Source of the DNA: Pandoraea commovens
Lineage (GTDB): Bacteria; Pseudomonadota; Gammaproteobacteria; Burkholderiales; Burkholderiaceae
Direction of reading: 5' to 3'
DNA: 64,000 bases
Assembly (NCBI RefSeq): GCF_902459615.1
Contig: NZ_CABPSA010000008.1
Location: 124,001-188,000, forward strand
Shown here: one piece after another, positions 15,996-24,723 of the stretch
Position numbering within the stretch: the stretch's first letter is position 1
Layout of the letters: each line of letters opens with the position of its first letter
Translations under genes and position numbers: made by a program
The notes under the pieces: generated by a model
The model's input: the letters and a program-made list of their open reading frames with translations, nothing else
The model's database searches: none
Told to the model about the DNA's origin: nothing

Positions 15996-18104
15996 TCAGG
16001 GCTTCTCGCTGAGGGTAGCGGCCGACGGTGACGACTGCGGGGCGCGCCCCCGGCCACCGGGCTTACCGCCGGAGGCGTTGCCCGATCCGGTGCCGGTGCC
16101 GGTGCCATTGGCGTCGGGCACCGATTTGACGTTGGCGGGGTTGCGGCTCGGCGGATGTTGCAGCTTGGCCAGCAGTTCGCCGCAAGGGCTGTCCTTGCCG
16201 GGGCCGAGTTCGAGCAACGGAATGAGCGCGGTGTACGGGGCGAGCACGCCCAGCGCAATCGCGCCGCCCGCGCGGGCCACCAGTGTCGGCACGTTCACTC
16301 CCACGTCCGGATGCTTGAAGGTGCCGCGCACATACAGCGGCGAGCGCAACGACAGCAGGCCGAAGTGCTTCGGCTCGGGCCGGATCGTCAGGTTGAAGTG
16401 TTCTCGCTTGAGGTCGACCTGACCCGTCACCCCAATGCTCGTATCGTCGGTGTCGATCACGAAGGTGCGGGCGTCCATCAGGCCGTCGCGCACGGCAAAG
16501 TCGGCGGCGGCGCAGCGCATTTCGATCTGCTTGTCGCCGAAGAGCTTCGTCAGCACGATGTTGCCGACGTTAAGCCCCATGTATTGCAGCAGCAGCTTGC
16601 TGACCGAGCCTCGGTCGATGAGCGTCTTGATCTCGCCGTTCGACGAACCCGCCAGCGCCGCAATCGAGTTGCCGGTGGCGGTCAGTGCCGCGTCGCCGTT
16701 CACTTCGCCGACACTCGTCTTCATCAGATCGACATCGGGCAGCAACTGCTTCATCTTCAGATGGCGCAGCGAGACCTGCGAATCCACCTTCATCGGTTCG
16801 GCCTGTCCGTTGAGGACGAGCGTCGATGTGATGCGCCCGCCTGCTACGCCGAATTCCAGCGGACGTAGCGAGAGCACGCCGTCGTCCAGCGCGAGGTGCG
16901 TGACGAGGTTGTCGATCGGCAGGCTCTTGTCCTTGATGATCTTGCGGCCGGTGAATTGCACGTCCGCATCGATGGCGCGCCAGCGGTCCGTCTTGAACGG
17001 ATCGACCGGCAGCACCTTGTCGGACGGCGGCGCTTTCGGCTTGCCCGACAGGTCGCTGCCGCCCGACGGATTCTGTCCGCCGATGGCGGGCCCCAGATCG
17101 ACCAGACGCAATTGATTCGACACGACCGCGCCTTGCAGAATGTTGCGCGGCTGGCGTTGACGGAACACGAGCGTGCCCGAGAGATCGCTCTGGCCGACCT
17201 TGCCCTGGAAGCGCTCGTAGCGCCAGACACCCGCCGTGTGCAGCAGGTGCCCGTTGGTCTCGTAGGACGGCGTCTCCGGCAGCAGCACGCCGGTGATCGG
17301 ATACAGGTCGGCCATGGTCGGCCCGGCCAGACGTAGATGCATGTCGAGCGCCGAGAGGGTGGCCGGATTCGTGAACGTGCCCTTGGCAGCAATCTGCGTG
17401 CGGCCGATGCGCACGCTCGCGTCGAGCGGATAGGGCTCGCCCGAGTCTTCGAGCGAGAGGACGTCGCCACCTCGGGCCTTACCGGTGACAGCGACCTTGC
17501 GGAACGTGCCTTTCAGGGCGACGCCGATGCCGTACGGCGCCTGACCGTCGATGGTCGCGATGTTGGCCGTCAGATCGAGTTGTTGCGGCACGAGGTTGGC
17601 GCGTACTACGCCGTCTTCGAGGATCAGACGTCCGATGCGGAATTTCCATGGCGATGGCTGGCCGTCGCCCTTCGTGAAGGTCCAGTTATTGCGCCCGTCC
17701 GCCAACTGCTCGATGACGACCTTCGGCGCGGACAGCGCCACTTCGGGGAGGACGACGCGCTTGTCGAGCAGCGGCAGCCACTCCAGCGAGAACGTGAGTC
17801 GGCCGACGGAGACCATGTTCGGCTCCTGACTCCACGCAACGTTGCCTAACACGATATCATTCGCGATCAGGCGAGGCCGTGGTAGCCAGCGCCCCAAACC
17901 CGGGGCCTGCGCATTCGGGGCCAGCCAGTGCAGCGAGAGGTCGCCCCGGATGGCAAACGGGCGGCCCGTCGCGGTGCTCACCTCCCGGTTAATAAAGGGC
18001 CGGGCGTAGTTCCAGTCAAACCACGTGATGAACGCCGCGAATGCCAGCACGATGGCGACTATCGTGATCGCCAGCCATTTCAAGGACGTTACCCATCGCA
18101 TCAT
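15996..18104 (-). CDS. AsmA-family inner-membrane protein
   Basis: A large AsmA/TamB-superfamily protein, anchored in the inner membrane and spanning the periplasm. Such proteins are thought to move phospholipids or help outer-membrane assembly. One N-terminal membrane helix (about residues 8-28, WLAITIVAIVLAFAAFITWF) is followed by the AsmA start NREVSTATGRPFAIRGDLSL. A long beta-rich region follows, with a C-terminal domain containing LLQYMGLNVGNIVLTKLFGD. The end is a Gly/Pro/Ser-rich tail. Starts at 18104 (MMRW) or 18101 are both possible; 702 residues result. Its start codon overlaps the start codon of the divergent tcdA gene, so each gene's leader lies inside the other. Confidence 0.85.
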   Translation of the reverse strand: MMRWVTSLKWLAITIVAIVLAFAAFITWFDWNYARPFINREVSTATGRPFAIRGDLSLHWLAPNAQAPGLGRWLPRPRLIANDIVLGNVAWSQEPNMVSVGRLTFSLEWLPLLDKRVVLPEVALSAPKVVIEQLADGRNNWTFTKGDGQPSPWKFRIGRLILEDGVVRANLVPQQLDLTANIATIDGQAPYGIGVALKGTFRKVAVTGKARGGDVLSLEDSGEPYPLDASVRIGRTQIAAKGTFTNPATLSALDMHLRLAGPTMADLYPITGVLLPETPSYETNGHLLHTAGVWRYERFQGKVGQSDLSGTLVFRQRQPRNILQGAVVSNQLRLVDLGPAIGGQNPSGGSDLSGKPKAPPSDKVLPVDPFKTDRWRAIDADVQFTGRKIIKDKSLPIDNLVTHLALDDGVLSLRPLEFGVAGGRITSTLVLNGQAEPMKVDSQVSLRHLKMKQLLPDVDLMKTSVGEVNGDAALTATGNSIAALAGSSNGEIKTLIDRGSVSKLLLQYMGLNVGNIVLTKLFGDKQIEMRCAAADFAVRDGLMDARTFVIDTDDTSIGVTGQVDLKREHFNLTIRPEPKHFGLLSLRSPLYVRGTFKHPDVGVNVPTLVARAGGAIALGVLAPYTALIPLLELGPGKDSPCGELLAKLQHPPSRNPANVKSVPDANGTGTGTGSGNASGGKPGGRGRAPQSSPSAATLSEKP

Positions 18105-18939
18105 GAACAGTACCCCGTCGATCGTTGTAGCTCCGGTGCCTGCCACGCCATCGGAGAAGGATTATGACGCGAACCGCCGTTTCGGCGGCCTCGCGCGCTT
18201 GTACGGTGACGACGGTCTCGCGCGTCTGCGTGAAGCCCACGTGGCCGTCATCGGTATCGGCGGCGTTGGCTCGTGGGTGGCCGAAGCGCTGGCGCGCAGC
18301 GCCGTGGGCCGACTCACGCTTATCGATCTCGATAACGTCGCCGAAAGCAATACCAATCGTCAGGTGCACGCACTCGACGGCAACTACGGCAAACCGAAAG
18401 TTGCCGCGATGGCCGAACGGATCATGGCCATCAATCCTGGTTGCCAGCTTACGCTCGTCGAGGACTTCGTCGAACTGGAAAATCTCGACGCCATGTTGGG
18501 CGGCGGCTTCGACTGGGTAGTCGACGCCATCGACAGCGTTCGGGTGAAGACGGCGCTCATCGCATGGTGCGTGGCGCATAAGCAGCGTCTGATCACCGTA
18601 GGCGGTGCGGGCGGTCAGATCGATCCGACACGGATTCGCATCGACGATCTCGCCCGCACGATCCAGGACCCGCTGCTTGCGAAAGTGCGTGCGCAATTAC
18701 GCAAGCAACATGGATTTGTCCGTGGTCCGAAAGCCAAGTTCAACGTGCCGGCCGTGTACTCGGACGAGCCGTTGCAATATCCGGACGCCGTGTGCGCGCC
18801 GGGCGAAACACCCGATGCTGCTGCGGGACCGCAGGGCCTGAATTGCGCCGGTTTCGGTTCGAGCATGTGTGTCACAGCGACGTTTGGCATGGCAGCCGCA
18901 GCTCACGTTTTAAAGCTGGTGACGAAGGTCGGACGTTGA
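18103..18939 (+). CDS. tcdA: tRNA threonylcarbamoyladenosine dehydratase
   Basis: E1-like ATP-dependent enzyme (TcdA/CsdL) that cyclises t6A to ct6A at position 37 of ANN-decoding tRNAs. The nucleotide loop VIGIGGVGSWVAEALARSAV (about residues 47-66) is followed by LTLIDLDNVAESNTNRQ. WVVDAIDSVRVKTALI and a C-terminal GFGSSMCVTATFGMAAA also fit. The length, 278 residues, is typical. ATG 18103 lacks a well-placed ribosome site (AAGGAC is about 15 nt upstream), so a GTG at 18136 remains possible. Confidence 0.93.
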   Translation: MNSTPSIVVAPVPATPSEKDYDANRRFGGLARLYGDDGLARLREAHVAVIGIGGVGSWVAEALARSAVGRLTLIDLDNVAESNTNRQVHALDGNYGKPKVAAMAERIMAINPGCQLTLVEDFVELENLDAMLGGGFDWVVDAIDSVRVKTALIAWCVAHKQRLITVGGAGGQIDPTRIRIDDLARTIQDPLLAKVRAQLRKQHGFVRGPKAKFNVPAVYSDEPLQYPDAVCAPGETPDAAAGPQGLNCAGFGSSMCVTATFGMAAAAHVLKLVTKVGR

Positions 18940-19091
18940 AATAGGCTCGGTGCGGGCACTCACGTGCCCGAGATTTTCCCAAGCCCCGCGCGTGGCGTCT
19001 GTAACCAAAAGTTACGAAACGGTGCCGGGCGATGGATGACCGCTGACTGGCTTGTAGGAAATACCTCTCGATCAGTCTCTCGATATCCAAA

Positions 19092-19126
19092 ACAACAACG
19101 GCCGGAGAATCTCCGGCCGTTGTTGT
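19092..19126. terminator. Bidirectional terminator between tcdA and fadD
   Basis: ACAACAACGGCCGGAG (19092-19107) and its exact complement (19111-19126) form a 16-bp stem with a 3-nt AAT loop. It lies between two convergent genes. An A-rich flank on one side and T-rich on the other allow it to act on either transcript. Confidence 0.8.
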
Positions 19127-19194
19127 TCGTAGCACGTTGTTTCGTTGTGCATAACGAATCAACGTGAATGCGGCACTGCCGCAATGAAAGCGTC

Positions 19195-20847
19195 TTAACG
19201 CAACTCGCGACGCAGCACCTTACCGACGGGCGTCTTCGGCAGTTCGGTTCGGAACTCGATGACGTGCGGCACCTTGTAGTTCGTCAGATGCTGACGGCAG
19301 AAGTCGATGATGGCCTTCTCCGACAGGTCCTGCGACTTCTTGACGATCACCGCCTTGACTGCTTCACCGGTCCGCTCGCTCGGCACCCCCACGACCGCCG
19401 ATTCCAGCACGCCCGGGCACATCGCGAGCACGCTTTCGACTTCGTTCGGATAGACGTTGAAGCCCGACACGATGATCATGTCCTTCTTGCGATCGGTAAT
19501 GCGCACGTAGCCTTGTTCGTCGATCGTGCCGATGTCGCCGGTGCGTAGCCAGCCGTCCGGCGTAATGGTCTTGGCCGTCTCGTCGGGGCGATGCCAGTAG
19601 CCCTTCATCACTTGCGGGCCGCGCACACAGATCTCGCCTTCCTGGCCGAAGCCCAGCGCTTCGTTCGCATCGTTGCGAATGCTGACTTCGGTCGATGAAA
19701 TCGGCAGACCGATGGAACCGTTGAACTCGCTGCCGAGCGGGTTGATACACACGGCGGGCGATGTCTCCGTCAACCCGTACGCTTCGATCAGCGGGTGCCC
19801 GGTGACCTTCTGCCAACGTTCGGCCACCGCGCGCTGCACGGCCGCGCCACCGCCCAGTGCGCATTTGAGCGCGGTGAAGTCGAGCTGATCGAACCCCGGC
19901 GTGTTGAGCAAACCGTTGAAGAGCGTATTCACGCCCGTCATGAACGTGAACTTCCACTTGCCCAATTCCTTCACGAAGCCGGGCATGTCGCGCGGGTTGG
20001 TGATGAGCAGATTGAGTGCGCCGAGCTGGAGGAACACCAGGCAGTTCGCCGTCAGACAGAAGATGTGATACAGCGGCAACGCCGTGACGATGATCTCCTT
20101 GCCTTCTTCAAGACCCGAGCCGATCCACGCGCGTGCCTGCAACATGTTGGCGATCATGTTGTAGTGCGTGAGCATCGCGCCCTTGGCCACACCTGTCGTG
20201 CCGCCGGTGTACTGGAGGAAGGCGATGTCGTCGTGACCGAGCTGCGCTTCGTTCAACTTGGCGCGTGCGCCTTGTGCCATGGCGGTGCGAAAGGGCACGG
20301 CGTGCGGAATGTTCCACTCGGGCACCATCTTCTTTACGTGACGCACGACGTAGTTCACGATCCAGCGCTTAGGCGCGGGCACCATATCGCCGATGGCCGT
20401 GGTAATGACGTGCTTGACCGGCGTATTCGGCAACGCCTTTTGCAACGTGGCGGCGAAGTTCTCGATCACGAGGATCGCGCCGCAATCCGCGTCCTTCAAT
20501 TGATGTTCAAGTTCACCCGCCGTATAGAGCGGGTTGACGTTCACGACGACCATGCCCGCGCGCAGGATGCCGAACACGGCGACCGGATACTGGAGCAGGT
20601 TCGGCGACATGATGGCCACGCGCGACCCGCGTTGCAATCCGGGCAGGCTTTGCAGATACGCGGCGAAATCGCGTGACTTGCGCTCGAGGTCGGCGAACGT
20701 CAGCGTGACACCGAGATTGGTGAACGACGGACGATTCGCGAACTTCTGGCAGCTTTGCAGGAACACATCGTTCAGCGAACGATACGTGTTGACGTCGATC
20801 TCGGCCGGTACGCCGGGCGGATAGCTTTTGAGCCAGACTTTATCCAT
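19195..20847 (-). CDS. fadD: Long-chain fatty-acid--CoA ligase
   Basis: Activates long-chain fatty acids to acyl-CoA for beta-oxidation, at the inner face of the membrane. The P-loop LQYTGGTTGVAKGAMLTHYN is present, then YGLTETSP. The linker and C-terminal motifs GWLRTGDIG and VSGFNVYPNEVE follow, and the catalytic lysine lies in PKTPVGKVLRRELR at the very end. ATG 20847 (MDKVWLKSYPPGVPAEID) follows a textbook AAGGAGG, giving 550 residues, close to E. coli FadD. The open frame farther upstream is not real coding sequence. Confidence 0.94.
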   Translation of the reverse strand: MDKVWLKSYPPGVPAEIDVNTYRSLNDVFLQSCQKFANRPSFTNLGVTLTFADLERKSRDFAAYLQSLPGLQRGSRVAIMSPNLLQYPVAVFGILRAGMVVVNVNPLYTAGELEHQLKDADCGAILVIENFAATLQKALPNTPVKHVITTAIGDMVPAPKRWIVNYVVRHVKKMVPEWNIPHAVPFRTAMAQGARAKLNEAQLGHDDIAFLQYTGGTTGVAKGAMLTHYNMIANMLQARAWIGSGLEEGKEIIVTALPLYHIFCLTANCLVFLQLGALNLLITNPRDMPGFVKELGKWKFTFMTGVNTLFNGLLNTPGFDQLDFTALKCALGGGAAVQRAVAERWQKVTGHPLIEAYGLTETSPAVCINPLGSEFNGSIGLPISSTEVSIRNDANEALGFGQEGEICVRGPQVMKGYWHRPDETAKTITPDGWLRTGDIGTIDEQGYVRITDRKKDMIIVSGFNVYPNEVESVLAMCPGVLESAVVGVPSERTGEAVKAVIVKKSQDLSEKAIIDFCRQHLTNYKVPHVIEFRTELPKTPVGKVLRRELR

Positions 20848-21256
20848 GAGCGCCTCCTTGGACTGGTTTTTATCGCATCTGGCGCGCCGGGGGAAGTACC
20901 AGTGAAAAAGTACAGGGCGACCGATGCATCGTTTCATCGCATGTCGTGTGGGGGTGCGAGCGGGGCGTCTCCTTGCCCGATTCTGCCTCGCGTGCGCAGC
21001 GGGTGCGCCATTCGATGCGTTGCAAAAAGCCGTAGCATACCGTGCCGTCTCCGGCGCGAGCACATGGAAAGCCCTGATTTGATGCGGGTTTGCGTGGAGT
21101 AATTGTTCTAGCGGCAAAGGCTTGCCAGTGAGGGGGATTCCGCGCTAATCCCGCATGAATTGCCCGATGCGGCGAGAAAACTGGGGATATGACAAAAGAA
21201 TTGCAAAAAACACTTGCGTGGTGAGTTGGTTTCTTACATAATTCTGTTCTCACAGC
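20848..21256. other. 409-bp gene-free stretch between fadD and the first tRNA-Arg
   Basis: Holds the fadD promoter side and, near 21214-21240, a possible promoter for the first tRNA (TTGCGT and TACATA with a short 15-bp spacer). No other feature is convincing. A minus-strand open frame through here and both tRNAs is an artefact of the tRNA sequence. Confidence 0.5.
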
Positions 21257-21333
21257 GCGGCTGTAGCTCAGTTGGATAGAGTACTTGGCTACGAACCAAG
21301 GGGTCGTGGGTTCGAATCCTGCCAGCCGCGCCA
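21257..21333 (+). tRNA. tRNA-Arg(ACG), first copy
   Basis: A 77-nt cloverleaf. The acceptor GCGGCTG pairs with CAGCCGC, the anticodon arm is CTTGG-CTACGAA-CCAAG with anticodon ACG, the T-loop is TTCGAAT, and the CCA end is encoded at 21331-21333. ACG (A34 usually edited to inosine) reads CGU, CGC and CGA. Confidence 0.97.
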
Positions 21334-21342
21334 TCAATTTCG

Positions 21343-21375
21343 AGGGTCTCCTCACGGGGAGACCCTTAGTTTTTC
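21343..21375 (+). terminator. Terminator after the first tRNA-Arg
   Basis: AGGGTCTCC (21343-21351) pairs with GGAGACCCT (21358-21366), followed by TAGTTTTT. It indicates that the two tRNA genes are separate transcription units, or that part of the transcripts stop here. Confidence 0.85.
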
Positions 21376-21481
21376 GGGAGAGTCCTTCCGTTGATACACC
21401 GAGTGTCATGCACCGGTCAGTATCGATGAAAGGCAAGCCGACAGCAGCAGGATCGTCTGATCGGTGTCTCGTGCAGTAAGT

Positions 21482-21558
21482 GCGGCTGTAGCTCAGTTGG
21501 ATAGAGTACTTGGCTACGAACCAAGGGGTCGTGGGTTCGAATCCTGCCAGCCGCGCCA
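21482..21558 (+). tRNA. tRNA-Arg(ACG), second identical copy
   Basis: Identical over all 77 nt to the copy at 21257, including the encoded CCA, and 148 bp downstream of it. The spacer between them is unrelated to the flanks, so this is a duplication of the tRNA itself. Confidence 0.97.
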
Positions 21559-21569
21559 ACTCAGTTGGC

Positions 21570-21607
21570 AAAAACGCTCCAGAGGCGAAAGCTTCTGGAG
21601 CGTTTTT
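21570..21607 (+). terminator. Terminator after the second tRNA-Arg
   Basis: AAAAACGCTCCAGA (21570-21583) pairs with TCTGGAGCGTTTTT (21594-21607) around a 10-nt loop, a symmetric stem with A and T tracts that can also act on the opposite strand. Confidence 0.88.
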
Positions 21608-21681
21608 CGTTTACGTTTCGTTTTCCACATCCGCAGCGTGTGACGGCATCCCCATCGCGAATGCCGTCACTGCAACGACGA

Positions 21682-23130
21682 TCAGCTCGTCGTTTGTCCC
21701 ACCTGCCAACCCAATCCCAGCGCCTTTTGCAACGTCACGAACGACTTGAGCAGTTGTGCGTCGCCTGCAATCCGGTCCTGCTCGGCGGAAAAGCGTGTGC
21801 GTTCGGCGTCGAGCCAGTCGAGCGTGCTTGCCGTGCCCGCGCGGTAACGCTGGCGTGTGAGCGTTGCCGCACGCGTGGCCGATGCTTCCACACTGCGCAA
21901 ACGGTAGACGTTCTCGCGCTGATGGCCGTAGCGCGCAAGCGCAACGTCGGCGTCGCGCAATGCTGTGAGCACCGCGCTTTCATACTTGGCCTGTGCCTGA
22001 TCGCGCCCCGCCTTTGCACCGTCCACGCCCGCTTGCACGCGTCCGAAGTCGAGCACGTTCCATTGCAAGCGCGGCAGCGTCATCCAACTGAAGTTGTCCT
22101 TGCGCACGAGATGTCCCGGATCGAACGCGGAATATCCGAGTTCGCCCATGATCGAGAGCTTCGGAAACCAATTGGCGGTCTGCACACCGATCTGCGCGTT
22201 CTGTGAGGCGAGACGCCGCTCGGCCGCACGAATGTCCGGACGCGCCTGCAACAACGCCGACGGATCGCCGATGGCCACCTTCGCGGGAACGCTGGGCAAC
22301 GCCTTGGGCGACTTGAGCGTGTCGTCCAGCGAGCCCGGTGCACGCCCCGTCAGGAGCGCCAATTGATCGAGCGATTCGATGACGTCGGCTTCCAGCGGCA
22401 GCACGCGCGATTGCGTCTGTTCCACCTGCGTGAAGAGTCGTTCGACATCCAACTCCGAGGCGACACCGCCTGCACGACGCTGACGCGTGAGTTCGAGCAT
22501 CTCGCCTTCGAGTTGGGCCGAGTCGCGCACCAGCGCAAGCCGGGCCTGCTGATCGCGCAGCGCGACGTAGTTCTGCGCGACTTCCGCCGCCAGTTGCACG
22601 TGCGCGTCGGCGAGGTCTTCCGACGCGGCGTCGGCATCGGCGCTCGCGGCTTCCACTGCGCGACGCGTGCCGCCGAACAGATCGATCTCCCAACTGGCGT
22701 CGAAACCGGCGACGTAAAGGTCGAGCGGTCCGCGTCCGCTACCACCGCCGTTGCCGGTCAGCATGCCGAGATCCGGCGAGCGCGTGCGTAGCATGGCAGC
22801 ATCGACGGTGCCCTTCGGCAGCAAGTCCGCCTGATGGCTGCGCAGACTGGCGCGCGACTGACGCACCTTTGCCTGCGCTGCGCGGATATCGGGGCTATGG
22901 GCGATGGCGTCGTCGATCAGTGCGGTGAGTTGCGGATCGTCGAGCGCTGTCCACCAGCGAGCCACACCGGGCGCGTGCGCTTCGACACCTTCGCCCGCGT
23001 GAGCGAATGTCGCGCCGGTGCGCAGCGCGTCGCGTGCCACTTCGGGGGCACCGCGATAGTCGGGGCCGACGGTGCAGCCTGCGACGAGAAAGGCGGCCGC
23101 CACGGCCAGCGTTCTGAGATGAAAAGTCAT
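21682..23130 (-). CDS. NodT-family efflux outer-membrane lipoprotein
   Basis: Outer-membrane channel of a tripartite pump. The N-terminus is a lipoprotein signal with lipobox LVAGC (Cys at about residue 19), followed by TVGPDYRGAPE, the usual NodT/OprM opening. Two OEP repeats follow. NWFPKLSIMGELGYS and RYRAGTASTLDWLDAERTRFSAEQD are characteristic. Length 482 is normal. It is the last gene of the operon, 6 bp after the exporter gene, so the order is adaptor, exporter, channel. Confidence 0.93.
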   Translation of the reverse strand: MTFHLRTLAVAAAFLVAGCTVGPDYRGAPEVARDALRTGATFAHAGEGVEAHAPGVARWWTALDDPQLTALIDDAIAHSPDIRAAQAKVRQSRASLRSHQADLLPKGTVDAAMLRTRSPDLGMLTGNGGGSGRGPLDLYVAGFDASWEIDLFGGTRRAVEAASADADAASEDLADAHVQLAAEVAQNYVALRDQQARLALVRDSAQLEGEMLELTRQRRAGGVASELDVERLFTQVEQTQSRVLPLEADVIESLDQLALLTGRAPGSLDDTLKSPKALPSVPAKVAIGDPSALLQARPDIRAAERRLASQNAQIGVQTANWFPKLSIMGELGYSAFDPGHLVRKDNFSWMTLPRLQWNVLDFGRVQAGVDGAKAGRDQAQAKYESAVLTALRDADVALARYGHQRENVYRLRSVEASATRAATLTRQRYRAGTASTLDWLDAERTRFSAEQDRIAGDAQLLKSFVTLQKALGLGWQVGQTTS

Positions 23131-23136
23131 GATCGT

Positions 23137-24723
23137 TCAATGCCCGCCGGAGCTGAAACCGGCCGGTTGCTTGAGCATCAGGGCGAGCGGCACGCAGAGC
23201 AGCAGCGCGATCCCCAGTGCATAAAAAGTCTCGGAAAACGTGATGACGCTGGCCTGTCTGGCGATCTCCGCCGCGAGTTGCGCTGTCGCCTGCAATTGCG
23301 CGTGAACCATGTCGCCCGTCTGCGCAAAAAAACCCGCTGCATTGGCCGAGAGATGCTCCTGTCCCATCGGATTATTGGCGGTGAGCGACTCGCGCAGAAT
23401 GGCGTCGTGATAGTCCGTGCGGCGATCGATCAGCGTGCCCAGCAGCGCGAGGCCGACCGAGCCGCCGAGGTTGCGGGCCATGTTGTAGAGCCCTGCGGCG
23501 TCACCGGCGTCTTCTGCAGCCACTGCCGCCATCGACGCCTGATTGAGCGGCATCATCGCGAGCATCTGTCCGACGCCGCGCAGCAATTGCGACAACGTGA
23601 AATCGTGCCCCACGCTTTGTGCCGTCAGATCGATGTCGAGCATGCAACTCGCGAAGAAGCAGAGCAGCCCGAGAATCACCAGCAGACGGATGTCCACGCG
23701 ACTGATCAGGCGCGGCAAGAACGGCATCATCCAGAACGCAGGCAACCCGGAGAGCAGCATGATGTTCCCGGACTGCTGCGCGTTGTACCCCGCGATCGTG
23801 GCGAGGAACTGCGGCAACAGATACGACACGCCATAAAGCCCTGCGCCAACGGTGAACACGATGTAGATCACGCTCGCGTAGTTCTTGTTGCCTAGCAGCG
23901 CGAGTTTGACGATGGGCTTCTCGGCGGTGAACTGCGCCACGAGCATCATGCCGATGCCGATGACTGAGAACACCGACAGCCAGATGATCATGTGCGAATC
24001 GAACCAGCGCTCGCGCTGTCCTTCTTCGAGCACTACGGTGAGCGTACTCAGTCCGATGGTCAGCCCCACGATGCCCAGCCAGTCCGCCTTGAGGAAAGCC
24101 TGCAAGTTGGTCGGTTCGCGCTTGAGGCCGAGGCCGAGCAACGTCACGATGGCAGCGGAGAGCGGCAGGTTCAGAAAGAAGCACCAACGCCAGTTCGCAT
24201 TCTCGGTGAGCCAGCCGCCCACCACGGGGCCGAGCAGCGGGCCGAGCAACACGATCAGGCCGAACATCGCCATGCCCACGCTCATCTGATGCCGGGGCAG
24301 GCGCGTGCGAATGATCATCTGCGCCGTCGGAATCATCGCGCCGCCTGCGAAGCCCTGACCGATACGGCCGACCACCATCTCGGTCAGGCTGCTCGACGCA
24401 CCGCACATCATCGAGAACAGCGTGAAGAAGACGGCGTTGAGCATCAGAAAGCGACGCAATCCGAGCACGCGTGTGAGCCACGCGGCGAGCGGAATCATGA
24501 CGATTTCGGACATCAGATAGCCCGTGGAAATCCACGTGCCCTCGGTGCCCGACGCGCCGATCTGCCCCTGAATCTGCGGCAGTGCCGAGTTGGTAATCGA
24601 AATGTCGAGCGTGGCGAGCAGCGCACCGAGCGCCCCGGCGGCGACGGCGATCCAGTCCGACGCGCTAGCGTTGGCCGGTTTGGCTGCTGCGCTAGCGAGG
24701 CCAGCCGCACCGGTGTTAGCCAC
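23137..24723 (-). CDS. EmrB/QacA-type DHA2 multidrug exporter
   Basis: Proton-driven inner-membrane exporter of 528 residues with about 14 helices. Visible motifs are ATLDISITNSALPQIQGQIG, GTEGTWISTGYLMSEIVMIP and LLGPVVGGWLTENANWRWCFFLNLP. The start is GTG at 24723, overlapping the end of the adaptor gene by 8 bp, so translation is coupled. With the HlyD-type adaptor and NodT channel it forms an EmrAB-TolC-like pump. Drug range cannot be read from sequence. Confidence 0.93.
   Translation of the reverse strand: MANTGAAGLASAAAKPANASASDWIAVAAGALGALLATLDISITNSALPQIQGQIGASGTEGTWISTGYLMSEIVMIPLAAWLTRVLGLRRFLMLNAVFFTLFSMMCGASSSLTEMVVGRIGQGFAGGAMIPTAQMIIRTRLPRHQMSVGMAMFGLIVLLGPLLGPVVGGWLTENANWRWCFFLNLPLSAAIVTLLGLGLKREPTNLQAFLKADWLGIVGLTIGLSTLTVVLEEGQRERWFDSHMIIWLSVFSVIGIGMMLVAQFTAEKPIVKLALLGNKNYASVIYIVFTVGAGLYGVSYLLPQFLATIAGYNAQQSGNIMLLSGLPAFWMMPFLPRLISRVDIRLLVILGLLCFFASCMLDIDLTAQSVGHDFTLSQLLRGVGQMLAMMPLNQASMAAVAAEDAGDAAGLYNMARNLGGSVGLALLGTLIDRRTDYHDAILRESLTANNPMGQEHLSANAAGFFAQTGDMVHAQLQATAQLAAEIARQASVITFSETFYALGIALLLCVPLALMLKQPAGFSSGGH

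Noticed and set aside
20870-21571. A minus-strand open frame of 233 codons with a repeated GFEPTTPWFVAKYSIQLSYS segment
   Set aside because: It is the antisense translation of the two tRNA-Arg genes, a well-known annotation artefact.
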